From Corynebacterium crudilactis (lineage in GTDB: Bacteria > Actinomycetota > Actinomycetes > Mycobacteriales > Mycobacteriaceae), in NCBI RefSeq assembly GCF_001643015.1, contig NZ_CP015622.1, forward strand, positions 1,997,358-2,061,357: 64,000 nucleotides of DNA, read 5' to 3'. Of the stretch, positions 56,215 to 64,000 are shown piece by piece (the first letter of the stretch is position 1; every line of letters starts with the position of its first letter). A program made the position numbers and the translations under genes. The notes beneath the pieces are model-generated. The model saw only the letters and a program-made list of their open reading frames with translations. It was not told the DNA's origin and did no database searches.

Positions 56215-56952
56215 TTAAAGTGAAGGTGCGGTACCTTCTGGGTAGCCTTTCCCTGCTTCCAGAGAATTTTTAATATCTTTGGCGTACGCATCAACATACG
56301 GCTGACCAGTTAGATCCGCCAAGATAAACATCACATGATCAGTCAACTGACGTGCGGCTTCATGCGAACCAAGTTCCAATCCATGTTCTTTGATAAACGC
56401 TATCGGATCAATTGGGCTACCAATTTTAATCCGAACCTTTGCTGGACGTGGAACCCAACTACCAATCGGATTCGCATCACGGCTACCGATCATCGCGACA
56501 GGAATAACTGGTTTTCCTGTTTCCATTGCTACATAAGCCATGCCAGTTTTACCCTTGTAAATTCTGCCGTCTGGGGAACGAGAACCCTCTGGATAAATAC
56601 CAAAGAGATCTCCACGGTCCAACACTGCTTTAGCCGTGTTCATTAAAGAATCCATCGCATTGTCTGCAGTACGATCCAAGGGAATCTGCCCAGCCGAGGT
56701 AAAGAACCACTTTTGCATACGGCCAGAAATCCCTGGTGAAGTGAAATATTCCGCCTTTGCCGGGAAGGTGAGCTGCCTTGGGCATAATAAAGGAAAATAG
56801 AAAGAATCCATCACTGCTTGATGGTTAGATGCACAAATGGCTGCGCCTTCGGCAGGAATATTTTCTTTGCCTTCGATCTCTGGGCGGTTATACACACGCA
56901 AAAATGGGCCAATCAACACATACTTGAAAAACCGATACCAGTTGTTGTTCAT
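56215..56952 (-). CDS. 1-acyl-sn-glycerol-3-phosphate acyltransferase family protein
   Basis: 245 residues from the ATG of MNNNWYRFFKYVLIGPFL; a frame 22 codons longer from a TTG is possible. The catalytic motif is NHQAVMDS (H-x4-D, about residue 46), followed by FGIYPEGSRSPDG (about residue 117) and GMAYVAMETGKPVIPVAM. It makes phosphatidic acid or acylates another lipid acceptor on the inner membrane face. The place next to glk and pimB' matches the mycobacterial Rv2182c locus. Confidence 0.9.
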   Translation of the reverse strand: MNNNWYRFFKYVLIGPFLRVYNRPEIEGKENIPAEGAAICASNHQAVMDSFYFPLLCPRQLTFPAKAEYFTSPGISGRMQKWFFTSAGQIPLDRTADNAMDSLMNTAKAVLDRGDLFGIYPEGSRSPDGRIYKGKTGMAYVAMETGKPVIPVAMIGSRDANPIGSWVPRPAKVRIKIGSPIDPIAFIKEHGLELGSHEAARQLTDHVMFILADLTGQPYVDAYAKDIKNSLEAGKGYPEGTAPSL

Positions 56953-57118
56953 GATGTTTGGGTTATCCCCTTCTTCGCGTTTTACTGCTCTTGGAACTTT
57001 TAAGAATACGTTACTCAAACAATGTATTTTACTGCGAAGCCGTAAAACCTCACTTTTAGTTGCTTTAAGGGGTAGCTCATAAGGTGGTCAATCGTTTTCA
57101 CCAAGCAGTATCTGTGTG

Positions 57119-58090
57119 CTAAATCGACTCGAGCACAGATTGTCGAGCCAGGTCTGCAACACCAATCATGCCAGCGTCTCCGCCTAGTTGTCCGGTGCCA
57201 ACACGCGCTAGCGGTCGGTATCCAGAGCCAACGATCCGTGTCGAATAATGGTTCACTGCTTGGTCAAGATATAGATCTGCATCAGAAGATAAACCTCCAC
57301 CGATAATGATCAAACCTGGATCAAGAACATCAGCAATGATGGAGAGAGTCTCTCCTAACCATTCACTGAAATCTTCTAGCACTGCGATTCCTAGCGGATC
57401 TTTTTGCCGTGCAGCTGTGGTGATCATTTTGCCGGTCAAAGCATTCGGATCAAGTGTGATCTGCTCTACTAATCCGCTGTTGAGGAAAGCACCATGTGAA
57501 GCTAGCTCTCGCGCAGTATAAACCAATGCTGTGCCTGAACAATAACGTTCTAAGCAGCCATCTTTACCGCATGCACAGGCGCGTCCACCACGGACAACTC
57601 GCAGGTGACCAAATTCTGGAGCAGTGCCGTATGCGCCACGATAAATCTCGCCTTTTTCAATAAGCGCTGCACCAATTCCGGTTCCCAGTGCAAGGAGTAC
57701 CCAGTTATCTGCCCCTTGAGCCGCACCAAAACGGTGTTCGCCCCACGCTGCGGAGTTGGCATCATGTTCTAAACGAACTGGGAGGCCAAGAAGTTTTTCG
57801 AGCTTTTCACGCACTGGCTCATCTCGCCATGGAAGATGCGGTGCGAATCGAACAACTTCACATTCTGGATCCAAAAATCCAGCGACAGCAAGTCCCACAG
57901 AATCAATGGGATAGTCAGTTTTAAGTTGTTCAACCAGGTCACAAATGCCCTGTTCCAATGCATGCGTGGTGTGTGGCGACGGTGCTGACAAACTGGTGAC
58001 AATGCGCCCGGATTCGTCGACAAGCCCTGCTCGCATGTTGGTGCCGCCGATGTCAAAGCCCACCGCGAAACTAGCCGGTTTCTGTGGCAT
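57119..58090 (-). CDS. glk: glucokinase (ROK family)
   Basis: A 323-residue ROK kinase that phosphorylates glucose with ATP. The phosphate loop is DIGGTNMRAG (about 13-22), the sugar/catalytic site LEHDANSAAWGEH, and the zinc-binding signature GTAPEFGHLRV followed by the cysteines of ACACGKDGCLERYCSG (about 165-180). No DNA-binding domain is attached, so it is an enzyme and not a ROK repressor. It is the corynebacterial alternative to PTS uptake for internal glucose. Confidence 0.94.
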   Translation of the reverse strand: MPQKPASFAVGFDIGGTNMRAGLVDESGRIVTSLSAPSPHTTHALEQGICDLVEQLKTDYPIDSVGLAVAGFLDPECEVVRFAPHLPWRDEPVREKLEKLLGLPVRLEHDANSAAWGEHRFGAAQGADNWVLLALGTGIGAALIEKGEIYRGAYGTAPEFGHLRVVRGGRACACGKDGCLERYCSGTALVYTARELASHGAFLNSGLVEQITLDPNALTGKMITTAARQKDPLGIAVLEDFSEWLGETLSIIADVLDPGLIIIGGGLSSDADLYLDQAVNHYSTRIVGSGYRPLARVGTGQLGGDAGMIGVADLARQSVLESI

Positions 58091-58180
58091 AAGAGTGCCC
58101 CTCGCGTTCTACACAGGAATGTACGTGAATTTAATCTTTCAAAGTATAGCCAGGAACCCTCCCGCAACCATCATCGTGGC

Positions 58181-59317
58181 TTAGCTCTGCAAAATATTAT
58201 TCAGCCGCTCCCCCATGATTTCCCAGGCCCATTGCTGTTCCACGTGCGCTCGCCCGGCCGAGCCCATCGCGGCGCGGCGGATCGGATCATCGAGAAGCTC
58301 AATTATCGTTGCAGCTAGCTTGTCGACGTCCGCCCCCTCCACAACGACGCCAGTTGCCGGAGTAACGGTTTCTGGCGCGCCACCAGAGGTGCCAGCGATA
58401 ACAGGAACTCCGCTGGCTTGCGCCTCCAGATAAACGATGCCTAAACCTTCAACATCTAATCCGCCACCACGCGTGCGTGCAGGCATTGCAAAGATATCTA
58501 CAGCAGCCAAGGTATCCACCATGTCTTGATACTCAAGGCGGCCCAAAAACCTCACATTATCCTTGAGGTTTTCCGCCTGACGCCGAAGCGTTTGTTCATA
58601 ACGACCACTACCCACGATCAGCAGCTGCGCATCAGGCCGCGCTTCGATGACTTTTGGCATAGCGTGAATTAAAGAGTCTTGGCCTTTACGCGGCACCAAC
58701 CGTGAAATACACGCTATGACCGGAGTGGTTCCTGTCAGACCAAGTTTCTGACGCGTAGCACTACGATGTACCGCATCAACAGGCTTAAAAGTATGAATAT
58801 CTACACCTGAAGGCAAATGCACATATTCAGGCTGCGCACCAAAGGCACTACGAAATCGACCAAGGGTATATTGCGAAATATAGGTCAGCACATCAACCTC
58901 TGCGCCAATCTTTCCTAAGGCTTGCCGTGCACCGGGTAGCATCGACCACCCCACCTCATGTCCATGAGTAGAGGCAATAATCTTGCTTGCCCCAGCTTGT
59001 TTCGCCTGTGTGGCCATTAACGCCAGTGGTGCTGCTGCCCCAAACCACACATTATCGATATCGCGCGCATGAATAATCTCCGTCATCGCATGCGCAGTAG
59101 TAGGCGACGGCAGCATAATCGAACGCGGCCACCTGATTACCTCATAATCCAACGTGGCATCATAAGCTCGCGCTTCCTCCGCATTTTGTGTAGAAGCAAA
59201 AACCACAATGGAATCTGGATCTTGGGTAGCAATGAAGTCCCGGAGATAGCTTTGGATTCCACCCACCCGAGGTGGAAAATCATTGGTCACTACTAGTGTT
59301 TTACGAGGTGTAGCCAC
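58181..59317 (-). CDS. pimB': phosphatidyl-myo-inositol monomannoside mannosyltransferase PimB'
   Basis: 378 residues from the GTG of VATPRKTLVVTNDFPPRVGG, with CAGGAGAA upstream; a longer frame (440 codons) is rejected. A GT4 enzyme of GT-B fold: GGIQSYLRDF in the acceptor domain, then STHGHEVGW, RLVPRKGQDSLI and EAQASGVPVIAGTSGGAPETV in the GDP-mannose domain. It adds the second mannose to phosphatidylinositol mannoside on the inner membrane face, starting the lipid anchor of lipomannan. Fits the mannolipid theme of this region. Confidence 0.9.
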   Translation of the reverse strand: MATPRKTLVVTNDFPPRVGGIQSYLRDFIATQDPDSIVVFASTQNAEEARAYDATLDYEVIRWPRSIMLPSPTTAHAMTEIIHARDIDNVWFGAAAPLALMATQAKQAGASKIIASTHGHEVGWSMLPGARQALGKIGAEVDVLTYISQYTLGRFRSAFGAQPEYVHLPSGVDIHTFKPVDAVHRSATRQKLGLTGTTPVIACISRLVPRKGQDSLIHAMPKVIEARPDAQLLIVGSGRYEQTLRRQAENLKDNVRFLGRLEYQDMVDTLAAVDIFAMPARTRGGGLDVEGLGIVYLEAQASGVPVIAGTSGGAPETVTPATGVVVEGADVDKLAATIIELLDDPIRRAAMGSAGRAHVEQQWAWEIMGERLNNILQS

Positions 59318-59339
59318 AAAGATTCTCCTGACGAACTTT

Positions 59340-60359
59340 TTAATAGCGACGCGCACCATAAAACGGTGCTGAATCAACAGATACCACCTGAACAGGGATT
59401 CCGTAATCTGAGGCGTGCACAATTTTTCCGTCACCAATATACATGCCCACGTGCGTCGCCCCCGGGTAATAGCCAATAACATCACCTGGCTGCAATTGGT
59501 CACGTCCCACAGGAGTTCCGCCGGCCATTTGTGATTGAGAGGTGCGGGGCAAAGATTTACCCATTTGTTGGTACGCCCAGTAAATCAATCCCGAACAATC
59601 GAACTCATTAGGACCAATTGCACCCCACCCATATGGGCTTCCCAACTTAGACAGTGCTGCTTCCACCGCCCCAGAAGTTTTTGAAGATAGACCCAACAAT
59701 TCTGTGAGATCTATTTCTAACGGACCATTCTTTGACACCCAGAGCTCTCGTTCCTCTGGACTCAATGTATCAACGCGATCTCGAATTTCCGTCTTCCGAG
59801 CATCGAGTTGCTCTTTTTCTGCATCAAGCTCAGCCTGACGAACTTTCAGCTGTCCCAACTGAAATTCAGCTTCCGCTTTAGTGCGGTTGGCTTGATACAC
59901 AGCTTCCGCAGACTTTTCAGTCTCCTGATTAAGCGCCTCAACTACATCGCTGGTGTCTTTAGTAAGCGTGGCAAGATAACTCATTCGATCAATTGCATTT
60001 TGAGGATCTTCTGCAGATACGGCAATGCTCAAAGGATCTGTAACAGTGCCTCTGTACTTCGCCTGGGCAATCCGGTTAATTTCCGAACGATAAGCATCTA
60101 CATTCTGAGAAGCTGCATCAGCGGCCTCTCGGAAACTTCCAGACTGTTCTTGAACTCTCGAGATTGTTTCCTCCCGCGCTTGAATATCTAGCTCAAGCTG
60201 CTTTACAGCTTCATTCTGCGCAGATGTCTCTTGGGAGACAACCTCAATATCGTCAATCAGCTGGTCGATTTCTTCACCGTATACAGCTTCGGGGACTAAA
60301 AATAAGGTGCTGGCAATCACACATGCCGCGATAATACTCGCAGACCTTTGACCAAACAT
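59340..60359 (-). CDS. secreted NlpC/P60 hydrolase with coiled coil
   Basis: 339 residues from the ATG at 60359 (MFGQRSASIIAACVIAST); an upstream start adds 8. Signal peptide to about residue 28, then a long coiled coil (about 30-215) rich in Glu/Gln, and a C-terminal NlpC/P60 domain: catalytic Cys in EFDCSGLIYWAYQQMG, His in ATHVGMYIGDG and the third polar site in IVHASDY. It cleaves D-Glu-meso-DAP bonds of peptidoglycan, resembling Rv2190c/RipC. Coiled coils of this type are bound by FtsEX, so control from that complex is likely but not shown here. Confidence 0.92.
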   Translation of the reverse strand: MFGQRSASIIAACVIASTLFLVPEAVYGEEIDQLIDDIEVVSQETSAQNEAVKQLELDIQAREETISRVQEQSGSFREAADAASQNVDAYRSEINRIAQAKYRGTVTDPLSIAVSAEDPQNAIDRMSYLATLTKDTSDVVEALNQETEKSAEAVYQANRTKAEAEFQLGQLKVRQAELDAEKEQLDARKTEIRDRVDTLSPEERELWVSKNGPLEIDLTELLGLSSKTSGAVEAALSKLGSPYGWGAIGPNEFDCSGLIYWAYQQMGKSLPRTSQSQMAGGTPVGRDQLQPGDVIGYYPGATHVGMYIGDGKIVHASDYGIPVQVVSVDSAPFYGARRY

Positions 60360-60437
60360 CTTATGCAATCCCCTATCAAGCACATTTAAGCAACTAAACT
60401 ACCTTAACCCTAAAAACGATTGCCACCAAGACAAAAA

Positions 60438-60481
60438 CAAAGCGAGTCCTTTTCAGTGTTTACTGAAAAGGACTCGCTTTG
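60438..60481 (-). terminator. terminator of the second NlpC/P60 gene
   Basis: A perfect 20-bp stem (CAAAGCGAGTCCTTTTCAGT and complement) with a GTTT loop, followed on the minus strand by TTTTTGTCTTG. Confidence 0.92.
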
Positions 60482-60501
60482 AAAAATAAGCTCAATACAG
60501 C

Positions 60502-61134
60502 TTAGAAACGAACTGCAGAGTGGAATGGCATGTAATCCAAAGAATGCTCTGACAGAGGAGTTGCGCTGTTCAGTGCGTGAATGACGGTGCCATGACCGGA
60601 GTAGATGCCAACGTGAGTTGCACCTGAGTAGAACGCAACGATGTCGCCAGCCTGAAGATCAGAGTAGGCAACTGGAGTGCCCTGTGCAGCCTGAGCCTGG
60701 GAAGTACGTGGGATGGACTTGCCAACCTGGCTATACGCCCAAGAAGTTAGTCCAGAGCAATCGAAAGCGTTTGGACCAACAGCACCCCAACCGTATGGTG
60801 CACCAATCTTGGTACGAGCAGCATCTACAATTGCCTGGCCGTTGCTCGCTGGAGCTGCCTGTACAGGCGCTGCAGGTGCATCAACAACTGCTGCGTAAGC
60901 AGTTGGAGCAGCCTGACTGCTCAAGGAAGGGATCCACTGATCAATACCAGGAACGTTGTTGAGACCTGGAGTGTTTTCAATACCAGCTACATCAATGCTG
61001 AATCCGGTGTTAGGAACAACAATCTCAGCTGCCTGTGCTGGAGAAGCGATAGCTGCTGTAGCGCCAAGCGCAACTGCAGATGCTGCAACAGCATTACGAG
61101 CTGCGGTTGAATTGCTGCGACGATGTTTACCCAC
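60502..61134 (-). CDS. secreted NlpC/P60 hydrolase
   Basis: A 210-residue product from a GTG start. The signal peptide ends at SPAQA-AE (about residue 35). A short linker (about 36-105) lacks a coiled coil, and the NlpC/P60 domain has NAFDCSGLTSWAYSQVG with the catalytic Cys, ATHVGIYSGHG with the His, and VIHALNS. It is probably a peptidoglycan endopeptidase of cell separation or growth. Its leader holds a c-di-AMP riboswitch, so expression should change with cell wall or osmotic state. It is a paralogue of the gene downstream. Confidence 0.92.
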   Translation of the reverse strand: MGKHRRSNSTAARNAVAASAVALGATAAIASPAQAAEIVVPNTGFSIDVAGIENTPGLNNVPGIDQWIPSLSSQAAPTAYAAVVDAPAAPVQAAPASNGQAIVDAARTKIGAPYGWGAVGPNAFDCSGLTSWAYSQVGKSIPRTSQAQAAQGTPVAYSDLQAGDIVAFYSGATHVGIYSGHGTVIHALNSATPLSEHSLDYMPFHSAVRF

Positions 61135-61157
61135 TGATAAAACTCCAAATCTTCCTG

Positions 61158-61295
61158 TTTGCTGACCGAGTTAGCTGTCGGGTTCGGAGCGGAAGGCTCC
61201 TATTCCCACTCCTTCCCTCTTTTCAGAGGACCCTCGTGGGAAACTCACCCCAGGAACACTTGTGGTTCCCCGGCTCGCCGCACTCCCTAAAGAAT
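61158..61295 (-). promoter_or_regulatory. ydaO/yuaA c-di-AMP riboswitch
   Basis: On the minus strand, 25-160 bases before the NlpC/P60 start, the consensus pieces appear in order: GAGCCGGGGAACC, GGGGTGAG, CACGAGGG, GGAGTGGGAATAGGAGCC, TTCCGCTCCGAACCCGACAGCTAAC. This class binds c-di-AMP, and in actinobacteria it precedes NlpC/P60 and Rpf genes, where the ligand usually turns expression off. No clear terminator follows; control of the start region is possible. Confidence 0.92.
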
Positions 61296-61761
61296 TTCCC
61301 TAAGGTATGCATGCGATTAAGCGTCTATTTGTTTCTTTAATGCTGGAGGAAGATTAGCTCCCGTCCCGCAATGTCTCAATAAGGTTACGAAACCGCAACA
61401 ACACTTGTCTAGCCCAGAGCCAAAAATCGAGCGTTATACAACCGTTATCGCAGATTGACTTGACCGCAACCAAAAACCTTCACTCAAGGTAGCACCAGTA
61501 AGGGGAAACCCTGATAACCCTGAATCCATGCACCGACCTGCAGGTTCAGGAATCTCCATAAAAGAAAATTAAAGATACCTCACCTCTCCAAGATCAAGAA
61601 GTGTCCACCAAATCCCATCATGTGACAATAATCACCTATATCGACTCACCCCCTGAAATTTGCAGTTATAGCAACAAAAAGAAGTGCAAAACAGGCCCTG
61701 TTAAGTGCTATCAATCTAAAAATCAAAGAGCAGAACACTCCTATATATAAGGAGAAGAACT
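61296..61761. other. promoter region of the riboswitch transcript
   Basis: About 460 bases between the riboswitch and the small plus-strand frame. It contains a candidate GlxR site (61621-61636). The rest is AT-rich and should hold the minus-strand promoter, which I cannot place with confidence. Confidence 0.35.
61621..61636. promoter_or_regulatory. candidate GlxR (CRP-type) binding site
   Basis: TGTGACAATAATCACC matches TGTGA-N6-TCACA in 9 of 10 fixed positions. It lies about 490 bases before the NlpC/P60 start and 330 before the riboswitch end, so activation or repression distances cannot be judged. Confidence 0.45.
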
Positions 61762-61944
61762 ATGTGGAAAACTGCACGGCAAAAGCCCCTTAGCGGGATA
61801 TTCTTCCCTCCCCCTGCTAAACAACTCCACAGAACCATGAGAGGAAATTTCCATCCTCTATCCCTGATCTCCTCTCACAAGGCTGCGGATAAGCTTAGGA
61901 ACATATCCTTTGCCCCGCAGGGAAACAAAAATACTCCCCGCTAG
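61762..61944 (+). CDS. possible small protein, 60 residues, or small RNA
   Basis: An ATG with AAGGAG 7 bases upstream and a TATATA box before it opens a 60-residue frame: MWKTARQKPLSGIFFPPPAK... basic and without membrane segment. I recognise no family. Its last codons lie in the stem of the qcrB terminator. The same stretch has several inverted repeats (AGAGGA/TCCTCT, CTGCGG/CCGCAG), so a small RNA is also possible. Coding support is weak apart from the ribosome site. Confidence 0.3.
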   Translation: MWKTARQKPLSGIFFPPPAKQLHRTMRGNFHPLSLISSHKAADKLRNISFAPQGNKNTPR

Positions 61945-61971
61945 TGATGTGATCACTAGCGGGGAGTATTT
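61929..61971 (-). terminator. terminator of qcrB
   Basis: A perfect 20-bp stem (AAATACTCCCCGCTAGTGAT and complement) with a 3-base loop, 18 bases after the qcrB stop. The minus-strand tail is TTTTGTTTCC. Confidence 0.92.
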
Positions 61972-61988
61972 AAGAAAAAGAGTAGAAA

Positions 61989-63608
61989 CTAGTTCTTGTC
62001 TAGGTTCTTGTCACTCTCAATGTTTGCATCATTGAGGGCACGGAGAGTCTCTGCTTCCTCAAGGTGGTTTGCGTGCTCAATTTCCTTAGCCTTAGCCACG
62101 ATGTCCTCTGGATCAGATCCAAAGAATCCACCGCGTGTTTCGACCTCAGAGTATCCAAGCTGGTTCATCTGCTTTGGAACTGGTGCGCCGGCGTATGGCA
62201 ATGGAATTGGGTGTCCATGGTCATCCACAGGGCCTAGAGGCTGGTGAACTTCAATGAACGCGCCATTAGGCATCTGCTTGATGACACCGGTTTCAATACC
62301 ATGTTCAAGGACCTCACGGTCAGAACGTTGGAGACCAATGCACAGGCGGTAAGTGATGAAGTAAGCAATAGCTGGTCCGAAGATCAGACCGATACGGCCG
62401 ATCCAGGTCATTGCGTTCAGCGAAACATGGAACTGCATCGCGTAAACATCGTTACCACCAGAAACTGTCAGGAGGATGTAGAAGACCAGTGCCATAACAC
62501 CCAAAGAGGTGCGGACTGGAACGTCACGTGGACGCTGAAGCAAGTTGTGGTGCGCATCGTCGCCAGTGAACTTACGCTCAATGAATGGGTAACCAACGAG
62601 CAGGACCACAAGGATGCCCAGCATGATAGCAACCCAGAAGACAGATGGGATGGTGTAGTTACCGAAGTAAAGTTCCCATGCAGGCATAACACGAGCAGCA
62701 CCGTCTGTCCACAGCATGTAAACGTCAGGCTGGGAACCAGCGGAGACCTGTGAAGGGTTGTATGGACCCAAGTTCCAAATTGCGTTGATGGTTGTAACAC
62801 CAGCAAGCAAGGTGATGAAACCGAAGACGATCAGACCGAAAGCAATAGCCTTGATTGCGAACAGTGGCATGATTCGGACACCGACAACATTGTTCTCAGC
62901 ACGACCAGCGCCTGGGAACTGGGTGTGCTTCTGGTACCAAACAAGCGCAAGGTGAGCTGCAATCAGGCCAAGAATGATGCCTGGAATGATCAGTACGTGT
63001 GCGATGTAGAAACGATCCAACATCAGATCAGATGGGAAGTCTCCACCGAAAATCATCCAGTGCATCCAAGTACCGATGATTGGAAGACCAACGATAATCG
63101 CGGACATGATTCGAAGACCAACGCCGGAAAGCAGGTCATCAGGAAGGGAGTAACCCATGAAGCCTTCAGCCATGCCCAGGATCAACAGGACGACGCCGAT
63201 GATCCAGTTTGCTTCACGTGGGCGACGGAACGCACCGGTGAAGAAAATACGAAGCATGTGAACCAGCATGGACACTACGAACAGCAGTGCTGCCCAGTGA
63301 TGCATCTGGCGAATAAACAGACCACCGCGAACCTCAAAAGAGATATCCAATGCAGTTGCGTATGCACGAGACATTTCCACACCGTTAAGTGGGAGGTAAC
63401 CGCCGTCATAAATGACCTTGGTGATTGATGGATCGAAGAACAAGGTCAGGTAGACACCAGTCAGCAGCAAGATGATAAAGCTGTAAAGAGCAATCTCACC
63501 AAGCATGAAGGACCAGTGGGTCGGGAAGACCTTGTTAATTTGGCGACGAATACCCGCCGCCATGGTGTAACGGGAATCAAGATTGTTTCCCACGTTAGCT
63601 AGACTCAT
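61989..63608 (-). CDS. qcrB: cytochrome bc1 complex cytochrome b subunit
   Basis: A 539-residue membrane protein of the menaquinol:cytochrome c reductase. Eight to nine segments with heme-ligand histidines in [21 protein letters not shown] (about 105-125) and in the segment [21 protein letters not shown] (about 205-225). The C-terminal extension of about 120 residues (from [20 protein letters not shown]) is typical of actinobacteria, where bc1 forms a supercomplex with aa3 oxidase. The start overlaps the qcrA stop (ATGA). Confidence 0.97.
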   Translation of the reverse strand: MSLANVGNNLDSRYTMAAGIRRQINKVFPTHWSFMLGEIALYSFIILLLTGVYLTLFFDPSITKVIYDGGYLPLNGVEMSRAYATALDISFEVRGGLFIRQMHHWAALLFVVSMLVHMLRIFFTGAFRRPREANWIIGVVLLILGMAEGFMGYSLPDDLLSGVGLRIMSAIIVGLPIIGTWMHWMIFGGDFPSDLMLDRFYIAHVLIIPGIILGLIAAHLALVWYQKHTQFPGAGRAENNVVGVRIMPLFAIKAIAFGLIVFGFITLLAGVTTINAIWNLGPYNPSQVSAGSQPDVYMLWTDGAARVMPAWELYFGNYTIPSVFWVAIMLGILVVLLVGYPFIERKFTGDDAHHNLLQRPRDVPVRTSLGVMALVFYILLTVSGGNDVYAMQFHVSLNAMTWIGRIGLIFGPAIAYFITYRLCIGLQRSDREVLEHGIETGVIKQMPNGAFIEVHQPLGPVDDHGHPIPLPYAGAPVPKQMNQLGYSEVETRGGFFGSDPEDIVAKAKEIEHANHLEEAETLRALNDANIESDKNLDKN

Positions 63609-64000
63609 GACTTACGCTCCCAGAATGCCGGGCCGAGTGGCTCAATGAAGTTGCCAGCGGCGATGAGGTATCCCTCTTCATCAACAGTGATCGGCAGCTG
63701 TGGCAGTGCACGGGCTGCCGGTCCGAAGACTGGCTTTCCATAGTGCAAAGCATCGAACTGCGACTGGTGGCACGGGCACAGAATACGGTTGGTCTGAGCC
63801 TCGTAAAGAGAGGTTGGGCAACCGATGTGCGTGCAGATCTTGGAGTAAGCGTAGTAATCACCGTAGTGGAAGGACTCCTGGCCTTCGCGCTCGATGACCT
63901 TCTCAGCGTCAGCAGTACGAAGACGGATTAGCATAACTGCGTTACGCGGACCGTGAACCGAGTGCATCTGGTGCTCGTAAACATCCTTTGCAGGATCGTA
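63605..64000 (-). CDS. qcrA: cytochrome bc1 complex Rieske iron-sulfur subunit, partial
   Basis: The 3' 131 codons are present; the frame is open to the right edge, so the N-terminal membrane part is missing. The Rieske cluster motifs CTHIGCPT and CPCHQSQF give the two Cys and two His ligands of the 2Fe-2S centre, with the disulfide cysteines beside them. It passes electrons from menaquinol to cytochrome c1. It is upstream of qcrB in the same operon, as in the ctaE-qcrCAB order. Confidence 0.95.
   Translation of the reverse strand, partial: YDPAKDVYEHQMHSVHGPRNAVMLIRLRTADAEKVIEREGQESFHYGDYYAYSKICTHIGCPTSLYEAQTNRILCPCHQSQFDALHYGKPVFGPAARALPQLPITVDEEGYLIAAGNFIEPLGPAFWERKS

Noticed and set aside
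59318..59503. PimB' extension by 62 codons
   Set aside because: It overlaps the upstream NlpC/P60 gene and the GTG at 59317 has CAGGAGAA in place.

Overview
The window is chromosomal core sequence from a Corynebacterium close to the C. glutamicum group (C. glutamicum, C. callunae, C. deserti and relatives). The FtsZ and class II DAHP synthase sequences, the gene order and the moderate GC content all point there. This assignment rests on recognition, not on a search. I see no rRNA, tRNA, IS element, prophage or CRISPR array. Most genes lie on the minus strand.

Layout. (1) 1-1.9 kb: two translationally coupled genes, a PLP enzyme resembling SbnA (O-phosphoserine-using, diaminopropionate/metallophore type) and a FAD/NAD(P)-binding protein cut by the left edge. 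(2) 2-9 kb: rluD-lspA with a small membrane protein, two lipoproteins, an ABC-F ATPase and ansA. (3) 9-13.3 kb: DNA polymerase IV, a repeat-rich intergenic stretch, and a three-gene operon of a HEAT-repeat protein, a MerR-HEAT fusion regulator and an EamA exporter. A textbook MerR-type operator-promoter drives that operon. (4) 13.3-16.8 kb: ileS with a T-box leader. (5) 16.8-38.1 kb: the division and cell wall (dcw) region: a 56-residue membrane protein, divIVA/wag31, yggT, sepF, yggS, pgeF, ftsZ, ftsQ, murC, murG, ftsW, murD, mraY, murF, murE, ftsI, an ftsL-like gene, rsmH and mraZ. There is no ftsA or ddl. MraZ-type boxes lie upstream of mraZ. (6) 38.7-42.9 kb: DUF3040 membrane protein, HEPN-like protein, GNAT acetyltransferase, metF and idsA. 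(7) 42.8-57 kb: a lipomannan/lipoarabinomannan-type envelope glycan region with mptA, an Rv2175c-like DNA-binding protein, pknL, three further GT87-type membrane glycosyltransferases (one a long double-module protein), aroG, a DEDD exoribonuclease, an acyltransferase-3 protein and plsC. (8) 57-61.1 kb: glucokinase, PimB'-type mannosyltransferase and two NlpC/P60 hydrolases, the second with a c-di-AMP (ydaO) riboswitch leader. (9) 62-64 kb: qcrB and the 3' part of qcrA of the cytochrome bc1 complex.

How it fits together. The window is dominated by envelope building. It covers polar growth and septation (DivIVA, SepF, FtsZ, FtsQ/L/I/W), peptidoglycan precursor synthesis (MurC-G, MraY), its remodelling (NlpC/P60), polyprenyl supply (IdsA) and mannolipid assembly (PimB', MptA, GT87 enzymes). 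A Ser/Thr kinase with extracytoplasmic PASTA repeats (PknL) probably provides control. The parts I consider least described are the MerR/HEAT/exporter operon with its operator, the nested inverted-repeat region beside dinP, the SbnA-like/flavoprotein pair, and the two MraZ-box clusters.
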